A DNA stretch of 64,000 bases from Desulfovibrio desulfuricans (GCA_015062205.1 SUVB01000008.1:1-64000); one strand, 5' to 3'. Counted from the first letter of the stretch, positions 8,510-17,219 are shown. Translations and numbers: made by a program. The notes: generated by a model from the letters alone, not told the origin.

Positions 8510-10224
8510 GCCGCCATAGTTTCCTTGGTTGACCGCGCCTTGCGTACCGCCTTGAAGCCGTCCTGCAGAGCCACAAGCCGCCCGTAGTTCTTGCGAATTT
8601 CCTGCCCGGCCGCAGTGAGGGAATCTTCCGGCGGTTCTATGTAGTGGCGCTGGAGGTAGCGGTCACGCAGGATTTTTTCCACGCCGTCAATAACGGCGTC
8701 CACCAGGGCGGGAAAGAAACTGACAATTTCAAATTTCAGCTCGTTGAGCAGTTCCACGGCCTCGCGCAGCATCAGGGAATAACTCACGCGCTGGCCCTTG
8801 AAGGTGCGCTGGCACAGATCTTCAAGAATGCGCACGCGGCGCGCCTGCTGGATGTAGCTGAAGCGCGCGCAGACCTCCTGGTGCAGGTCGTGCAGGGCCT
8901 CGAACACCTCGTCGTTTTCCGGCGAGAACAGATAGCTCGTGAGCACCTTGCTCACGTTGGAGAAAAATTCGTCGCTGTAGCCGATCATGCGGCGCTGGTG
9001 CTTCGTCAGCCAGCTGAACAGGAATTTGAGCCGCTTCTCGTGCGTGTCGGTGTTCTCCACCACCTCCGTGCGCTTGTAGATGATGCGCCCCGTGTATTCG
9101 CCGCGCACGATGTCGTTGAGGCGCAGGAACATGTTGGAGGTGTCCTTGATGATGTTCAGCCCCTTGAGGGGCTCGCCGGTGAGGGGGTGCAGCACTTCCT
9201 GCGAGAGCACGGAGAGGGCGCGGTCCTGCCGCACGTTGCCGGGGTTGAAGCCGTGCTGCCGGTAGCGCACCCGCAGAATGACCACGCGACGGTGCCTGTC
9301 CAGAAAGAAGCCGTCGCGGCCGATGATCTCCAGGGCTTCCTCCTGGTCGGCGTCCACGGCCACCAGGGCGATTTTTTCCAGCGACGGGTAGCGCGTGTTT
9401 TCGCCGTTGGAGAGGTAGGTGGTGATGGTGCGGTCCGTCTGACCCAGCACGCGCAGGAGGAAGCGTTCGCCCATCTTGTGCAGCTTGCGCGCAAAAAGCG
9501 CGCTGGAGGTGCGGCGTTCCGAAACGATGGGGAAACCGTACAGTTCCATAAGATACTGGTACACAAACATGCGGTTGCGCTCGTACATCTCGCTGTCGCC
9601 ATTGACGAATTTGCCTATGCGGATGCCGAAGCGCTTGAGTTCGCTGTCAATGTCCGAGGGAAACGAGGCGAAGATGCCCGTCAGGTGGAAGTGATTGTCC
9701 GGCCCCCAGGCCAGCACGTGCGCCCGGTCCATATTGAGCAGGTAGGGCATGAGGGCGGGGTAGGACTCCATTTCCACCGTATCGACATTGCGGAACTGCT
9801 GGCGGAACACGTCCTGGTGGATGCGCGGCAGGCGGGCGGCCATGGTTTGCAGGTTCTGCTCCATGACCTGGTTCTCCAGGGGGCAGCAGGCGCCGTCGCC
9901 TTCGGAAAGCACCGGGTGGAGCCTGTCAAACTGGAAGATTTCCGCGAAATAGTCCAGCTGGCGGGCGAAAGCCACCAGGGCGAAGCCGGGCAGATCCTTG
10001 TATTCGAACATGTCGTTGTCAAAGGAGGGCAGCAACTCGCGCCCCTCGACAAGCGGGTAGTTCTTGGTTTCCTGATAGGGTTTGACGAGGCAGAAGCGGA
10101 TGTGCACCGCGTCGAGCAGGACCTTGAGGGCGGCAAGATCGCTGACGGCGATGGGGGCCGCCAGCCGGGCGGCGTCGCGCCAAGGCAAGCCGTCCTTGCT
10201 GAAAACCTCCTGCCATTTGATCAT
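8506..10224 (-). CDS. Conserved-looking protein of unknown function, 572 aa
   Basis: I do not recognise a family. The protein has no signal peptide, no convincing membrane segment and no nucleotide-binding motif. It is soluble-looking, rich in charged and aromatic residues, with an arginine-rich middle (RHRRVVILRVRYRQHGFNPG) and a long predicted helical C-terminal half (from about residue 400). Normal codon use, an ATG with GGAG upstream and a 4-base overlap with rsmE support a real gene. It is the first gene of an operon with rsmE, rarA and plsC, which hints at a role in translation or genome maintenance, but that is only inference. Confidence 0.8.
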   Translation of the reverse strand: MIKWQEVFSKDGLPWRDAARLAAPIAVSDLAALKVLLDAVHIRFCLVKPYQETKNYPLVEGRELLPSFDNDMFEYKDLPGFALVAFARQLDYFAEIFQFDRLHPVLSEGDGACCPLENQVMEQNLQTMAARLPRIHQDVFRQQFRNVDTVEMESYPALMPYLLNMDRAHVLAWGPDNHFHLTGIFASFPSDIDSELKRFGIRIGKFVNGDSEMYERNRMFVYQYLMELYGFPIVSERRTSSALFARKLHKMGERFLLRVLGQTDRTITTYLSNGENTRYPSLEKIALVAVDADQEEALEIIGRDGFFLDRHRRVVILRVRYRQHGFNPGNVRQDRALSVLSQEVLHPLTGEPLKGLNIIKDTSNMFLRLNDIVRGEYTGRIIYKRTEVVENTDTHEKRLKFLFSWLTKHQRRMIGYSDEFFSNVSKVLTSYLFSPENDEVFEALHDLHQEVCARFSYIQQARRVRILEDLCQRTFKGQRVSYSLMLREAVELLNELKFEIVSFFPALVDAVIDGVEKILRDRYLQRHYIEPPEDSLTAAGQEIRKNYGRLVALQDGFKAVRKARSTKETMAA

Positions 10225-10463
10225 AGCCCGAGCCTCTCCAAAAATTTAGGTATCATTCTATCCGAGTTTCAAAAACATTTCCAGTGTCGCGGCATGCCCG
10301 CGCTGCGCCCTGCGTCATCGGCGCGGGCGGCGCGGCGACGGAAAGCGCATCCGGCTGACCTATGCAAAAAACGTTGCGGCGGCGCAGGCGCTTTGGTACA
10401 AGAAACACGTTCGCAGAAGCCGCCGCCGACGGCCGCGTCACCTTAATCAACCCCATTGCATCC

Positions 10464-11498
10464 ATGAGCGCCAATACTCTTGAAAAACATATCCTGAGCA
10501 TCGTCTGCAGCGTGTTCGACGCCTATTCCGTCGTCCTCTTTCTGCCCGGCGAGGAAGGCGAGGCGCATCGCCTGGCCGCCGAGTTCAGCCTTGGCGACAA
10601 GATTCTGCCCGAGGTCTCCATACTGCCCGGCAAGGGACTGGTGGGGTGGATCATCCGCAACCGGCAGCCCCTGCTGGTGCCCAATTTTGACCAGCGTCAG
10701 AGCAACCTCGGCTACTACGCCGACGGCGAGGAGAGCAACATCAAGGCCTTCATGGGCTGCCCCGTGCCCATGGGCGGCGCGCTCTGCGTCGACAGCAAGC
10801 GCCAGTATTCCTTTTCCGACAAGGATCACAAGATATTGCAGATGTTCGCGGAGCTCATTTCGCGGCAGCAGGGCGCCACGGGCCGGCAGGAACTGGCCGG
10901 GGACATCCCCCGCTATTTTGCCGAACTCGGCGTCATTCAGGACCTGCGCTTCCGCTACAAGCGCTGGCCGCTCTTTTTGCAGAACTATCTGCGCATCATG
11001 GTGGAGGCCACGGGCTTCGACTACTGCGCCTTCGCCTCGGTGGACGAGCCGGGCGAAACCTACTGCGTTGAGGCGGAGTCGGCCCGGCTGCTGCTCACGG
11101 GCGAAGACCCGCTCATTCTGCCCATGGGCAGCGGCATCACCGGCTGGGTGTTCCGCAACGATCAGCCGGTGGTGGCCGAAGGCACGGAAGGCGCGCCTGC
11201 CGCCGTGCTGTTCGGCAAGCTGCCCGACATGCCCGATTTTCAGGCGGCGGTGTGCATGCCCGTCATGGTCAACAAGAGCACGCGCGGGGTGCTGTGCCTG
11301 GCGCATACCGAACCCCGGCAGATAGACGAGTCCATGCGCAGCTTCATCCGGCAGGGCGTGGACCATCTGGCCCTGTTTCTGGAAAATCTGTATCTCAAGA
11401 TGCGTCTCCGTACCATGTTGCCCAAGGCGCGGGTACACAGCGACGGGCCGCAGGCCTATGATCCCGATACCGCGCCCATGCCGCCCGCAAAAGAATAG
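10464..11498 (+). CDS. Tandem GAF-domain protein
   Basis: 344 residues with two GAF-type sensor domains. The first is roughly 5-150 (AYSVVLFLPG, GLVGWIIRNRQPLLV, GCPVPMGGALCVD). The second is roughly 180-330 (DYCAFASVD, GSGITGWVFRNDQPVVAEG, VCMPVMVNKSTRGVLCLAH). There is no output domain (no kinase, GGDEF or HTH), so it probably acts by protein contact. The stop is 5 bases before mreB, so the two are likely co-transcribed. I chose the ATG at 10464 because the domain begins there. An in-frame ATG at 10362 would add 34 basic residues that do not look like part of the fold. Neither start has a good ribosome-binding site. Confidence 0.8.
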   Translation: MSANTLEKHILSIVCSVFDAYSVVLFLPGEEGEAHRLAAEFSLGDKILPEVSILPGKGLVGWIIRNRQPLLVPNFDQRQSNLGYYADGEESNIKAFMGCPVPMGGALCVDSKRQYSFSDKDHKILQMFAELISRQQGATGRQELAGDIPRYFAELGVIQDLRFRYKRWPLFLQNYLRIMVEATGFDYCAFASVDEPGETYCVEAESARLLLTGEDPLILPMGSGITGWVFRNDQPVVAEGTEGAPAAVLFGKLPDMPDFQAAVCMPVMVNKSTRGVLCLAHTEPRQIDESMRSFIRQGVDHLALFLENLYLKMRLRTMLPKARVHSDGPQAYDPDTAPMPPAKE

Positions 11499-11503
11499 CA
11501 AGT

Positions 11504-12529
11504 ATGTTCCTACGGCGTCTTTTCCAATTTTTTTCCAAAGACATTGCCATGGATCTTGGCACTGCCAACACCCTGCTGTACACTAGGGCGCACGGCATTG
11601 TCATCAACGAGCCCTCGGTGGTGGCCATCGACACGCAGAAAAACACGGTCCTTGCCGTGGGCGCGGCCGCCAAGGAGTATCTGGGACGCACGCCGCAGCG
11701 CATCAGCGCCGTCCGGCCCATGAAGGACGGCGTCATTGCGGATTTTGACGTCACCCGCGAAATGATCGCCTATTTTGTGCGCAAGGTCATCACCGGCATG
11801 CGGCTGGCCAAGCCCTCCATGGTCATCTGCATCCCCACCGGCATCACCCAGGTGGAAAAGCGGGCCGTCATCGACTCGGCCATGCTTGCGGGCGCGGCGG
11901 AAGTCTCCATGGTCGAGGAGCCCATGGCGGCGGCCATCGGCGCGGACCTGCCCATCCACGAACCCATGGGCAACCTTGTGCTGGATATCGGCGGCGGCAC
12001 CAGCGAGGTGGCCGTCATCACCCTGGCGGGCATTGCCAACGCCGCCTCCGTGCGGGTGGCGGGCGACGCCATGAACACGGCCGTGCAGCGCTATCTGCGC
12101 GACGTGTTCCGGCTGGAAGTCGGCGACAACACGGCCGAAAACGTCAAGAAGATTCTCGGTTCCGCCATGCCTCTCCCGCATTCGCCGGCGCTGGAGGTTT
12201 CCGGCAGGGATCTTGTGCGCGGCGGGCCTGCGGTGGTCACCGTGACGGAAGGGCATATCCGTGAGGCCCTGCGCGAGCCTGTGCAGGCCATTCTGGGCGC
12301 GGTCATGCGGGCGCTGGAAAAGACGCCGCCGGAACTGGCGGCGGACATCTACCGCAACGGCATGCTCATGGCGGGCGGCGGCTCTCTGCTCAAGGGGCTG
12401 GATCAGTTCATCGCCAGAGAGACGCACCTCAAGGTCTTTGTGGACAAGGACCCCCTCACCACGGTGCTGCGGGGCACGGCGCGCGCCATGCTGGACAGGA
12501 AACTGTACCACCCCGTCTTCATCAACTGA
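11504..12529 (+). CDS. mreB: Rod shape-determining protein MreB
   Basis: 341 residues, the normal MreB length. This bacterial actin polymerises under the inner membrane and guides the elongation peptidoglycan machinery. Phosphate-1 is MDLGTANTLLY (16-26), phosphate-2 is LDIGGGTSEVAVI, the adenosine loop is MAGGGSLLKGL, and the central MVEEPMAAAIGADL is diagnostic. The N-terminus (MFLRRLFQFF) has the amphipathic, basic look of the membrane-binding helix of Gram-negative MreB. It starts 5 bases after the GAF gene. mreC, mreD, pbp2 and rodA are not adjacent, so this copy sits apart from the usual mre cluster. Confidence 0.95.
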   Translation: MFLRRLFQFFSKDIAMDLGTANTLLYTRAHGIVINEPSVVAIDTQKNTVLAVGAAAKEYLGRTPQRISAVRPMKDGVIADFDVTREMIAYFVRKVITGMRLAKPSMVICIPTGITQVEKRAVIDSAMLAGAAEVSMVEEPMAAAIGADLPIHEPMGNLVLDIGGGTSEVAVITLAGIANAASVRVAGDAMNTAVQRYLRDVFRLEVGDNTAENVKKILGSAMPLPHSPALEVSGRDLVRGGPAVVTVTEGHIREALREPVQAILGAVMRALEKTPPELAADIYRNGMLMAGGGSLLKGLDQFIARETHLKVFVDKDPLTTVLRGTARAMLDRKLYHPVFIN

Positions 12530-12601
12530 TTTGTGTCCGAACAGCCGGAAAGCCGCGTCGGTCGCGTTGCCGCGCGGCCTTTTCGCATGGAAGGGGCGTT
12601 T

Positions 12602-13396
12602 ATGCCGCAGTTTGCAGAAATCCTGGCCGAATGCGCGGACATTGTGCGCCAAAGCGGCGGCATTGTCCGCGAGCACTGGTCCCGGCCGCGCGAGGTGCGC
12701 CACAAGGGCCGTATTGACCTTGTCACGCAGACGGATACTGCCGTGGAGGCCTTCCTGAAGGAACGGCTCGTCCGCCTGCTGCCCGGGGCCGGCTTTCTGG
12801 CGGAGGAGAGCAGCCGCGCGGATGCGCAGCCCGACGGCCTGTGCTGGATTATCGACCCGGTGGACGGCACGACCAATTTCGTGCACCGCATCCCGCAGGT
12901 GGGTACGTCCGTGGCCCTGTGGAACGGCGATCATGTGGAGCTGGGCGTGGTCAACGTGCCCATGCTGCATGAATGCTTCACCGCCTTGCGCGGTGGCGGG
13001 GCCTGCTGCAACGGCAGACCTGTTGCCGTGAGCGGGGCGGAGGAACTCTGCGACGCCCTGGTGGGCACGGGCTTTCCCTATGACTTCGCGGGCCGTCTGC
13101 CCGTGATTCTGGACAGACTGGCCGCCGTGCTGCCGCAGAGCCAGGGGCTGCGCCGCATCGGCGCCGCCTCGGTGGATCTGGCCTATGTGGCCTGCGGTCG
13201 ATTGGACGTTTTTTATGAGGCGGGGCTCAAACCCTGGGATCTGGCGGCGGGGTGGTTGCTGGTGGAGGAGGCCGGGGGGCTGGTCAGCAATCTGCGGGGC
13301 GGGCCTTTGCGCTTCGGCGACGCGCTCCTGGCCACCAACGGGCGTCTGCATCAGGCCATGACGGATCTGCTCGGGCCGACGGAGGGGCGCCGGTAA
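12602..13396 (+). CDS. suhB: Inositol monophosphatase family protein
   Basis: 264 residues, typical for the family. These Mg2+-dependent phosphatases hydrolyse inositol-1-phosphate or related sugar phosphates. SuhB also affects rRNA transcription in enterobacteria. Metal-binding motifs are intact: AEES, IIDPVDGTTNF (DPxDGT) and LKPWDLAAG (WDxAAG). Start at 12602, preceded by GGAAGGGGCG; a GTG at 12533 or an ATG at 12587 are in frame but poorer. The gene lies 72 bases after mreB and may belong to the same transcript. The true substrate cannot be told from sequence. Confidence 0.9.
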   Translation: MPQFAEILAECADIVRQSGGIVREHWSRPREVRHKGRIDLVTQTDTAVEAFLKERLVRLLPGAGFLAEESSRADAQPDGLCWIIDPVDGTTNFVHRIPQVGTSVALWNGDHVELGVVNVPMLHECFTALRGGGACCNGRPVAVSGAEELCDALVGTGFPYDFAGRLPVILDRLAAVLPQSQGLRRIGAASVDLAYVACGRLDVFYEAGLKPWDLAAGWLLVEEAGGLVSNLRGGPLRFGDALLATNGRLHQAMTDLLGPTEGRR

Positions 13397-13441
13397 CGGG
13401 GCAGTCTCCCGGCGGGGTGCGCTTCCCGGGGGCGGGGCGGT

Positions 13442-13954
13442 TCAGCGCGGGCGCACCAGCCCGGCCTGCACCGCGCTGCGCAGCACTGGGGAGAGCAGGT
13501 CGCCGAAGTGTGTTCCCAGGCCGCGCAGTTCGTCATAATCCACCAGCATGTGATTGCCCGCGTCGCGGGCGGCGTCAGCGGCGAGCCATGCCGGAATGCG
13601 CGCCTCGTACAGATAGATGAAGGCGTGCAGCGCCGGGCCGGGCGGCAGGAGCCCCAGAGGCAGAACCTGCCCTTCCTGCCGCCAGTCCGCGCGCAGCAAC
13701 TCCCGCGCCAGCTGTTCGTGCGCGTGCCCGGCGCGCAGCCTGCTGAACGAGGAAAAGCCCCAGCCGAGCCTCCGGCGGCGCGAGAGCAGGGTGCGGCCTG
13801 ACCGGTCGCGGGCCAGCAGCCCCACAGCCCTGTAAGGCAACTGCTGGAGCTGCACGTCCCGCGCATTCATGATGCACAGCGGCGTGTTGTTGGCGTCTAC
13901 AACTTCCAGCAGATCCTGGGAAACATCCAGCGAAGGGTAGAGACGGGCTTCCAT
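13442..13954 (-). CDS. Diverged Nudix-like protein
   Basis: 170 residues. The layout resembles Nudix hydrolases of the isopentenyl-diphosphate isomerase/YfcD type: an opening LLEVVDANNTPLCIMNARDV, then YRAVGLLARDRSGRTLLSRR and a GWGFSSFSRLRAGHAHEQLARELLRADW block. The Nudix box should read GX5EX7REUXEEXGU. Here G and RE are present but the metal-binding EE pair is replaced (LLRADW), so it may not hydrolyse Nudix substrates. The ATG at 13954 faces rimI head to head, 22 bases apart, so the promoters must overlap the opposing coding regions. It converges on suhB. Confidence 0.65.
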   Translation of the reverse strand: MEARLYPSLDVSQDLLEVVDANNTPLCIMNARDVQLQQLPYRAVGLLARDRSGRTLLSRRRRLGWGFSSFSRLRAGHAHEQLARELLRADWRQEGQVLPLGLLPPGPALHAFIYLYEARIPAWLAADAARDAGNHMLVDYDELRGLGTHFGDLLSPVLRSAVQAGLVRPR

Positions 13955-13976
13955 GTGCGCTTCCAGTGAACGGGAT

Positions 13977-14411
13977 ATGCGGCTCGCGCGGCTCGAACCT
14001 CGCCACGCCCGCGCCATGCATGACATTGAGCGGCAATGCTTTTCCCTGCCGTGGTCGGAAGAGCAGTGCCGGGCGGCTTTTGCCCAAAAGGCTTTTGCCG
14101 CCTTCGGGCTGTTCCTGCGGGAGCGGCTTGTGGGCTATGTTTCCATCTATCACACTCCCGGCGAACTGGAAATACTCAATATCGCCGTCCTGCCGGAGCT
14201 GCGCCGCCGCGGCTGCGGGCGGCGCATACTGCGTCTGGTCTTGCGCCTCGCGCGTAAAATGGGTATGCACAAGGCATCGCTGGAAGTCCGTGTCGGCAAT
14301 GCGGCCGCCATCGCGCTCTATGAAAGCTGCGGCTTTACGCGTGCGGGCGTGCGCCGCAAATACTATTCCGACACGGGTGAAGACGCCGTAATCTACATCT
14401 GCTCCATCTGA
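13977..14411 (+). CDS. rimI: Ribosomal protein S18-alanine N-acetyltransferase
   Basis: 144-residue GNAT acetyltransferase. The opening MRLARLEPRHARAMHDIERQCFSLPW, the acetyl-CoA loop LPELRRRGCGRRIL (Q/RxxGxG/A type) and the C-terminal NAAAIALYESCGFTRAGVRRKYY with the DAVIY ending match RimI, which acetylates the N-terminal alanine of ribosomal protein S18. The in-frame ATG at 13953 would add 8 residues and overlap the divergent gene; 13977 fits the family N-terminus better. tpiA follows after 14 bases, so co-transcription is likely. Confidence 0.9.
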   Translation: MRLARLEPRHARAMHDIERQCFSLPWSEEQCRAAFAQKAFAAFGLFLRERLVGYVSIYHTPGELEILNIAVLPELRRRGCGRRILRLVLRLARKMGMHKASLEVRVGNAAAIALYESCGFTRAGVRRKYYSDTGEDAVIYICSI

Positions 14412-14425
14412 GATGCGAGGAAAGC

Positions 14426-15190
14426 ATGCAAAAAATCATCGCCGCCAACTGGAAGATGTACAAGACACGCACACAGGCCGCGCAGTGCGCCGCCGCCCTG
14501 GCCGACGGCCTGCGCGCCGCCCCGGCCGCGTCGCAGGTGCTGGTCTTTGCTCCCTTTACCTGCCTGGACGTGGTCGCCGGGGCTTTTGCCGGCGCGCCCT
14601 CGCCGGCCGTGGGCGGGCAGGACTGCTACCCTGCCGCCGAAGGGGCCTTTACCGGCGAAATTTCGCCCGCCATGCTGGCGGACGCCGGTGCGACATGGGT
14701 GCTGACCGGGCATTCCGAACGGCGGCACGTCATCGGCGAGGACGACGCCCTGGTGGCCCGCAAGACAGTGTTTGCCCTGGAAAACGGCCTCAAGGTCATG
14801 CTTTGCATCGGCGAGACGCTGGAAGAACGCGAAGGCGGCGCGCTGGCCGCCGTGCTGGAACGCCAGCTGACGAGCGTGTTTGACGCCATGCCCGGCAGCC
14901 TGCGCGGCGCTGCCCTGGTGGGGCGTTTCGCCGTGGCCTATGAACCCGTGTGGGCCATTGGCACGGGCAAGGTCGCAGGGCATGCCGAAGTGCTGGAAGC
15001 CCACGCCGCCGTCCGCGCGCTGCTGCAAAAGCTTGTGGGCCATGTTGCCGCGCAGCTGCCCATCCTGTACGGCGGCAGCGTCAAACCCGCCAATGCCGCC
15101 GGGCTGATGGCCCTTGACAATGTGGACGGCCTTCTGGTAGGAGGAGCCTCTTTGGAAGCGCAGAGCTTCTTGCAAATAATCGGGGCCTGA
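14426..15190 (+). CDS. tpiA: Triosephosphate isomerase
   Basis: 254 residues. It interconverts dihydroxyacetone phosphate and glyceraldehyde-3-phosphate in the cytosol. NWKM places Asn8 and Lys10. The catalytic His is His96 in TGHSERR and the catalytic base is Glu173 in AYEPVWAIGTG. YGGSVKP and LVGGASL form the phosphate-binding loops. All key residues are present. The start has GAGGAAAG upstream. It sits in a run rimI-tpiA-secG; the tpiA-secG pairing is common in many bacteria. Confidence 0.97.
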   Translation: MQKIIAANWKMYKTRTQAAQCAAALADGLRAAPAASQVLVFAPFTCLDVVAGAFAGAPSPAVGGQDCYPAAEGAFTGEISPAMLADAGATWVLTGHSERRHVIGEDDALVARKTVFALENGLKVMLCIGETLEEREGGALAAVLERQLTSVFDAMPGSLRGAALVGRFAVAYEPVWAIGTGKVAGHAEVLEAHAAVRALLQKLVGHVAAQLPILYGGSVKPANAAGLMALDNVDGLLVGGASLEAQSFLQIIGA

Positions 15191-15239
15191 TCCTGTCCGG
15201 CGCGGTTTTGGGCCGTGCCCGGACGGCGAGGAGGAATTT

Positions 15240-15668
15240 GTGCAGACTCTCATTCTTACGCTGCATATCATCGTATGTGTGCTGCTGGTGATTCTTGTGC
15301 TGCTGCAGGCGGGCAAGGAGGGCATGGGCGTCATTTTCGGCGGCGGCAACAGTTCCGTCTTCGGCAGCAGCGGGGCCGGAGGCATTCTGGCCAAGCTCAC
15401 CGCGCTGATGGCTGTCATCTTTGTGGCCACGTCGCTGAGTTACACCTTTGTGACCAGCCCGCGGCCCAGCAGCGAATCCACCATCCTTGACGTGAAGATT
15501 GAAGAACCTGCCGCGCCCAAGGACTCCGCGCCGGCACCTGCCGCGCCCGCCAAGCCGGAAGCGGCGGCGCCCGCAGCCCCCGCAGCGCCGGAATCGGCGG
15601 CTTCGGCCCCGTCCGCTCCTGCCGGCGCCGGGGATGCGGCGCCGGCAAAACCTGCCGAGAAAAAGTAG
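15240..15668 (+). CDS. secG: Protein-export membrane protein SecG, long Ala/Pro tail
   Basis: 142 residues; E. coli SecG is about 110. Two membrane helices (about 2-23 and 50-72) flank the conserved cytoplasmic loop LLQAGKEGMGVIFGGGNSSVFGSSGAGG. SecG assists SecYE and SecA in protein export. From about residue 85 the tail is almost pure Ala/Pro/Lys/Glu repeats, a low-complexity extension likely to be disordered. It starts with GTG behind an excellent GAGGAGG. A strong intrinsic terminator follows. Confidence 0.93.
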   Translation: MQTLILTLHIIVCVLLVILVLLQAGKEGMGVIFGGGNSSVFGSSGAGGILAKLTALMAVIFVATSLSYTFVTSPRPSSESTILDVKIEEPAAPKDSAPAPAAPAKPEAAAPAAPAAPESAASAPSAPAGAGDAAPAKPAEKK

Positions 15669-15689
15669 TTTTTTGCCTGATGGCACTGA

Positions 15690-15718
15690 AAGCCGCGGCC
15701 CTGCTGCGGCTTTTTTTA
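15690..15718 (+). terminator. Intrinsic terminator after secG
   Basis: AAAGCCGC pairs with GCGGCTTT around a GC-rich loop and is followed by seven T. It ends the rimI-tpiA-secG transcript 22 bases after the secG stop. Confidence 0.88.
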
Positions 15719-15744
15719 TGGGCAACCTCTACCGGGGGCGTTCC

Positions 15745-16749
15745 ATGTCCGACGCAGAATCTTTCGGCGACAATCCCTTCCGCGCGCTGAAGGCCGGGCA
15801 GTATCCCGACAAGAACAGGGCCGGGGCTGCGCGGCCTTCCGCTGAGGCCGCCAAACGCTCCCGCAGGATGACGCCCTGCCTCGACGCGGGGGAGGATGTC
15901 AGCGGGGAGGACAGCGAGCTCTTTCTCAGCGCCATGCGCCGGGTGCGTCCTGTGGGCGGCAAGGCGCGCGGCGGTTTTTCCCTTGCGGACATGGGGGCCC
16001 TGCCTGCCCCGGATGTTGCAAGGAAACCGCATGGCGATGCAAAGCGCCAGGCGCGGGCAGTGGCTGCTGCGCCGCAGGAGAGGCCTTCCTTTGCGCGGGA
16101 ACCGGCCGACGGCCGGACAGAACGGACCGCGCCCGCCGCGTCCGTCCCGCCGGCGCCTGCCGCCGGGGACGAGGGAGACGAGGACGCCGTCGTCTTCCTG
16201 CGGGCCATGAACGCCGTGCGGCCCCTGGCGACGCGCGGGCGCGACGTGGCCCCCCTGCCGCCGCAGGGCACGCCTCCCCCCCAGGGCGAGGCGAGCATGC
16301 AGGACGTCATGGACGGCAAGCTGGAATTCGCGCTCTCGTTCACGGACGAATACATGGAAGGGCATGTGGTGGGCCTGGACGAGATGACCATGAACAAGCT
16401 GCGTTCCGGCTCCCTGAGCCCGGAGGCGCATCTGGACCTGCACGGACTCAATGCCGTGCAGGCCTTCGAGACCTTGCGCGGTTTTTTCAGGGGGAGCTGG
16501 TACAAGGGCTTGCGCGTGGTGCTGGTGGTGCCGGGGCGCGGGCGCAATTCGCCCGACGGCGTGGGCGTGCTGCGCGAGAAGCTGCAGAACTGGCTGACGC
16601 AGGAACCCTTCAAGCGCGTGGTGCTGGCTTTCTGCACGGCGCAGCCCCATGACGGCGGTCCCGGCAGCGTCTATGTGCTGCTGCGCAAGTACCGCAAAAA
16701 GGGACGCGTGTTCTGGGAGCGCATGCCCGCCGATGCCGATTTGTACTGA
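15745..16749 (+). CDS. Smr-domain protein
   Basis: 334 residues. The N-terminal ~230 residues are low-complexity, Ala/Pro/Arg-rich and probably disordered, with two short repeats of similar wording (SELFLSAMRRVRPVGGKARG near 60 and AVVFLRAMNAVRPLATRGR near 155). The C-terminal ~100 residues form an Smr domain: HLDLHGLNAVQAFETL, then the VVPGRGRNSPDG loop and the FCTAQPHDGGPGSVYVLLRK ending. Stand-alone Smr domains are often endonucleases acting on nucleic acid (family knowledge). Start chosen at 15745, with GGGGG upstream; an ATG at 15718 is possible. It begins right after the secG terminator, so it needs its own promoter. Confidence 0.85.
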   Translation: MSDAESFGDNPFRALKAGQYPDKNRAGAARPSAEAAKRSRRMTPCLDAGEDVSGEDSELFLSAMRRVRPVGGKARGGFSLADMGALPAPDVARKPHGDAKRQARAVAAAPQERPSFAREPADGRTERTAPAASVPPAPAAGDEGDEDAVVFLRAMNAVRPLATRGRDVAPLPPQGTPPPQGEASMQDVMDGKLEFALSFTDEYMEGHVVGLDEMTMNKLRSGSLSPEAHLDLHGLNAVQAFETLRGFFRGSWYKGLRVVLVVPGRGRNSPDGVGVLREKLQNWLTQEPFKRVVLAFCTAQPHDGGPGSVYVLLRKYRKKGRVFWERMPADADLY

Positions 16750-16820
16750 AGCGGTCCAGAACGCGGCGAAAACAGGGGCGCTCCGCCGCCGGAGGGCGCG
16801 TCGCTTTCGGGCGCAGGTTC

Positions 16821-17219
16821 TCAGGCGTTCTTTTGCCCGCTAAGGCGGTCCAGCAGGCGGTCGTAATAGGGATCGTCCTCTTCCAGCTGCAACGGCTTCT
16901 GAAAGCGCATCTTGGCCCGCGTGATCATGAAGCGCAGCTTCTGCATCTGCCGTACGCGTTCCTGCTCGTCCTCGCAGCGTTCCAGCAGGTCCACAAGGCG
17001 GTTCAACTCCTTGCGTTCCTCCAGTTCCGGGGGCAGGCAGCCCGCATTGCGCAATATCTTGTAGGCCATGCGCAGTTCTTCGGGCACATGGCTCAGGTCT
17101 TCCAGTTCCAGCGGTTTGCCCGCGCCCGGCAGATTGTTGAACGCGCCCCGGGCCTGCGCCTCTTCAATGCGTTTCTCCGCGATGAACTGGATGACGGACC
17201 AAGGATTGGACTCACTCAT
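16821..17219 (-). CDS. DUF1992 (DnaJ-C28-like) protein
   Basis: 132 residues. The conserved opening IAEKRIEEAQARGAFNNLPGAGKPLELED defines DUF1992, found in small bacterial proteins and in the eukaryotic DnaJ homologue DNAJC28. No J-domain is present. The molecular role is unknown. The ATG at 17219 overlaps the end of mutS by 8 bases, so the two are translated together. It converges on the Smr gene. Confidence 0.85.
   Translation of the reverse strand: MSESNPWSVIQFIAEKRIEEAQARGAFNNLPGAGKPLELEDLSHVPEELRMAYKILRNAGCLPPELEERKELNRLVDLLERCEDEQERVRQMQKLRFMITRAKMRFQKPLQLEEDDPYYDRLLDRLSGQKNA

Noticed and set aside
11510-13351. 613-codon minus-strand frame opposite mreB and suhB
   Set aside because: Mirror image of two well-defined genes; His/Arg/Gly-rich antisense composition.
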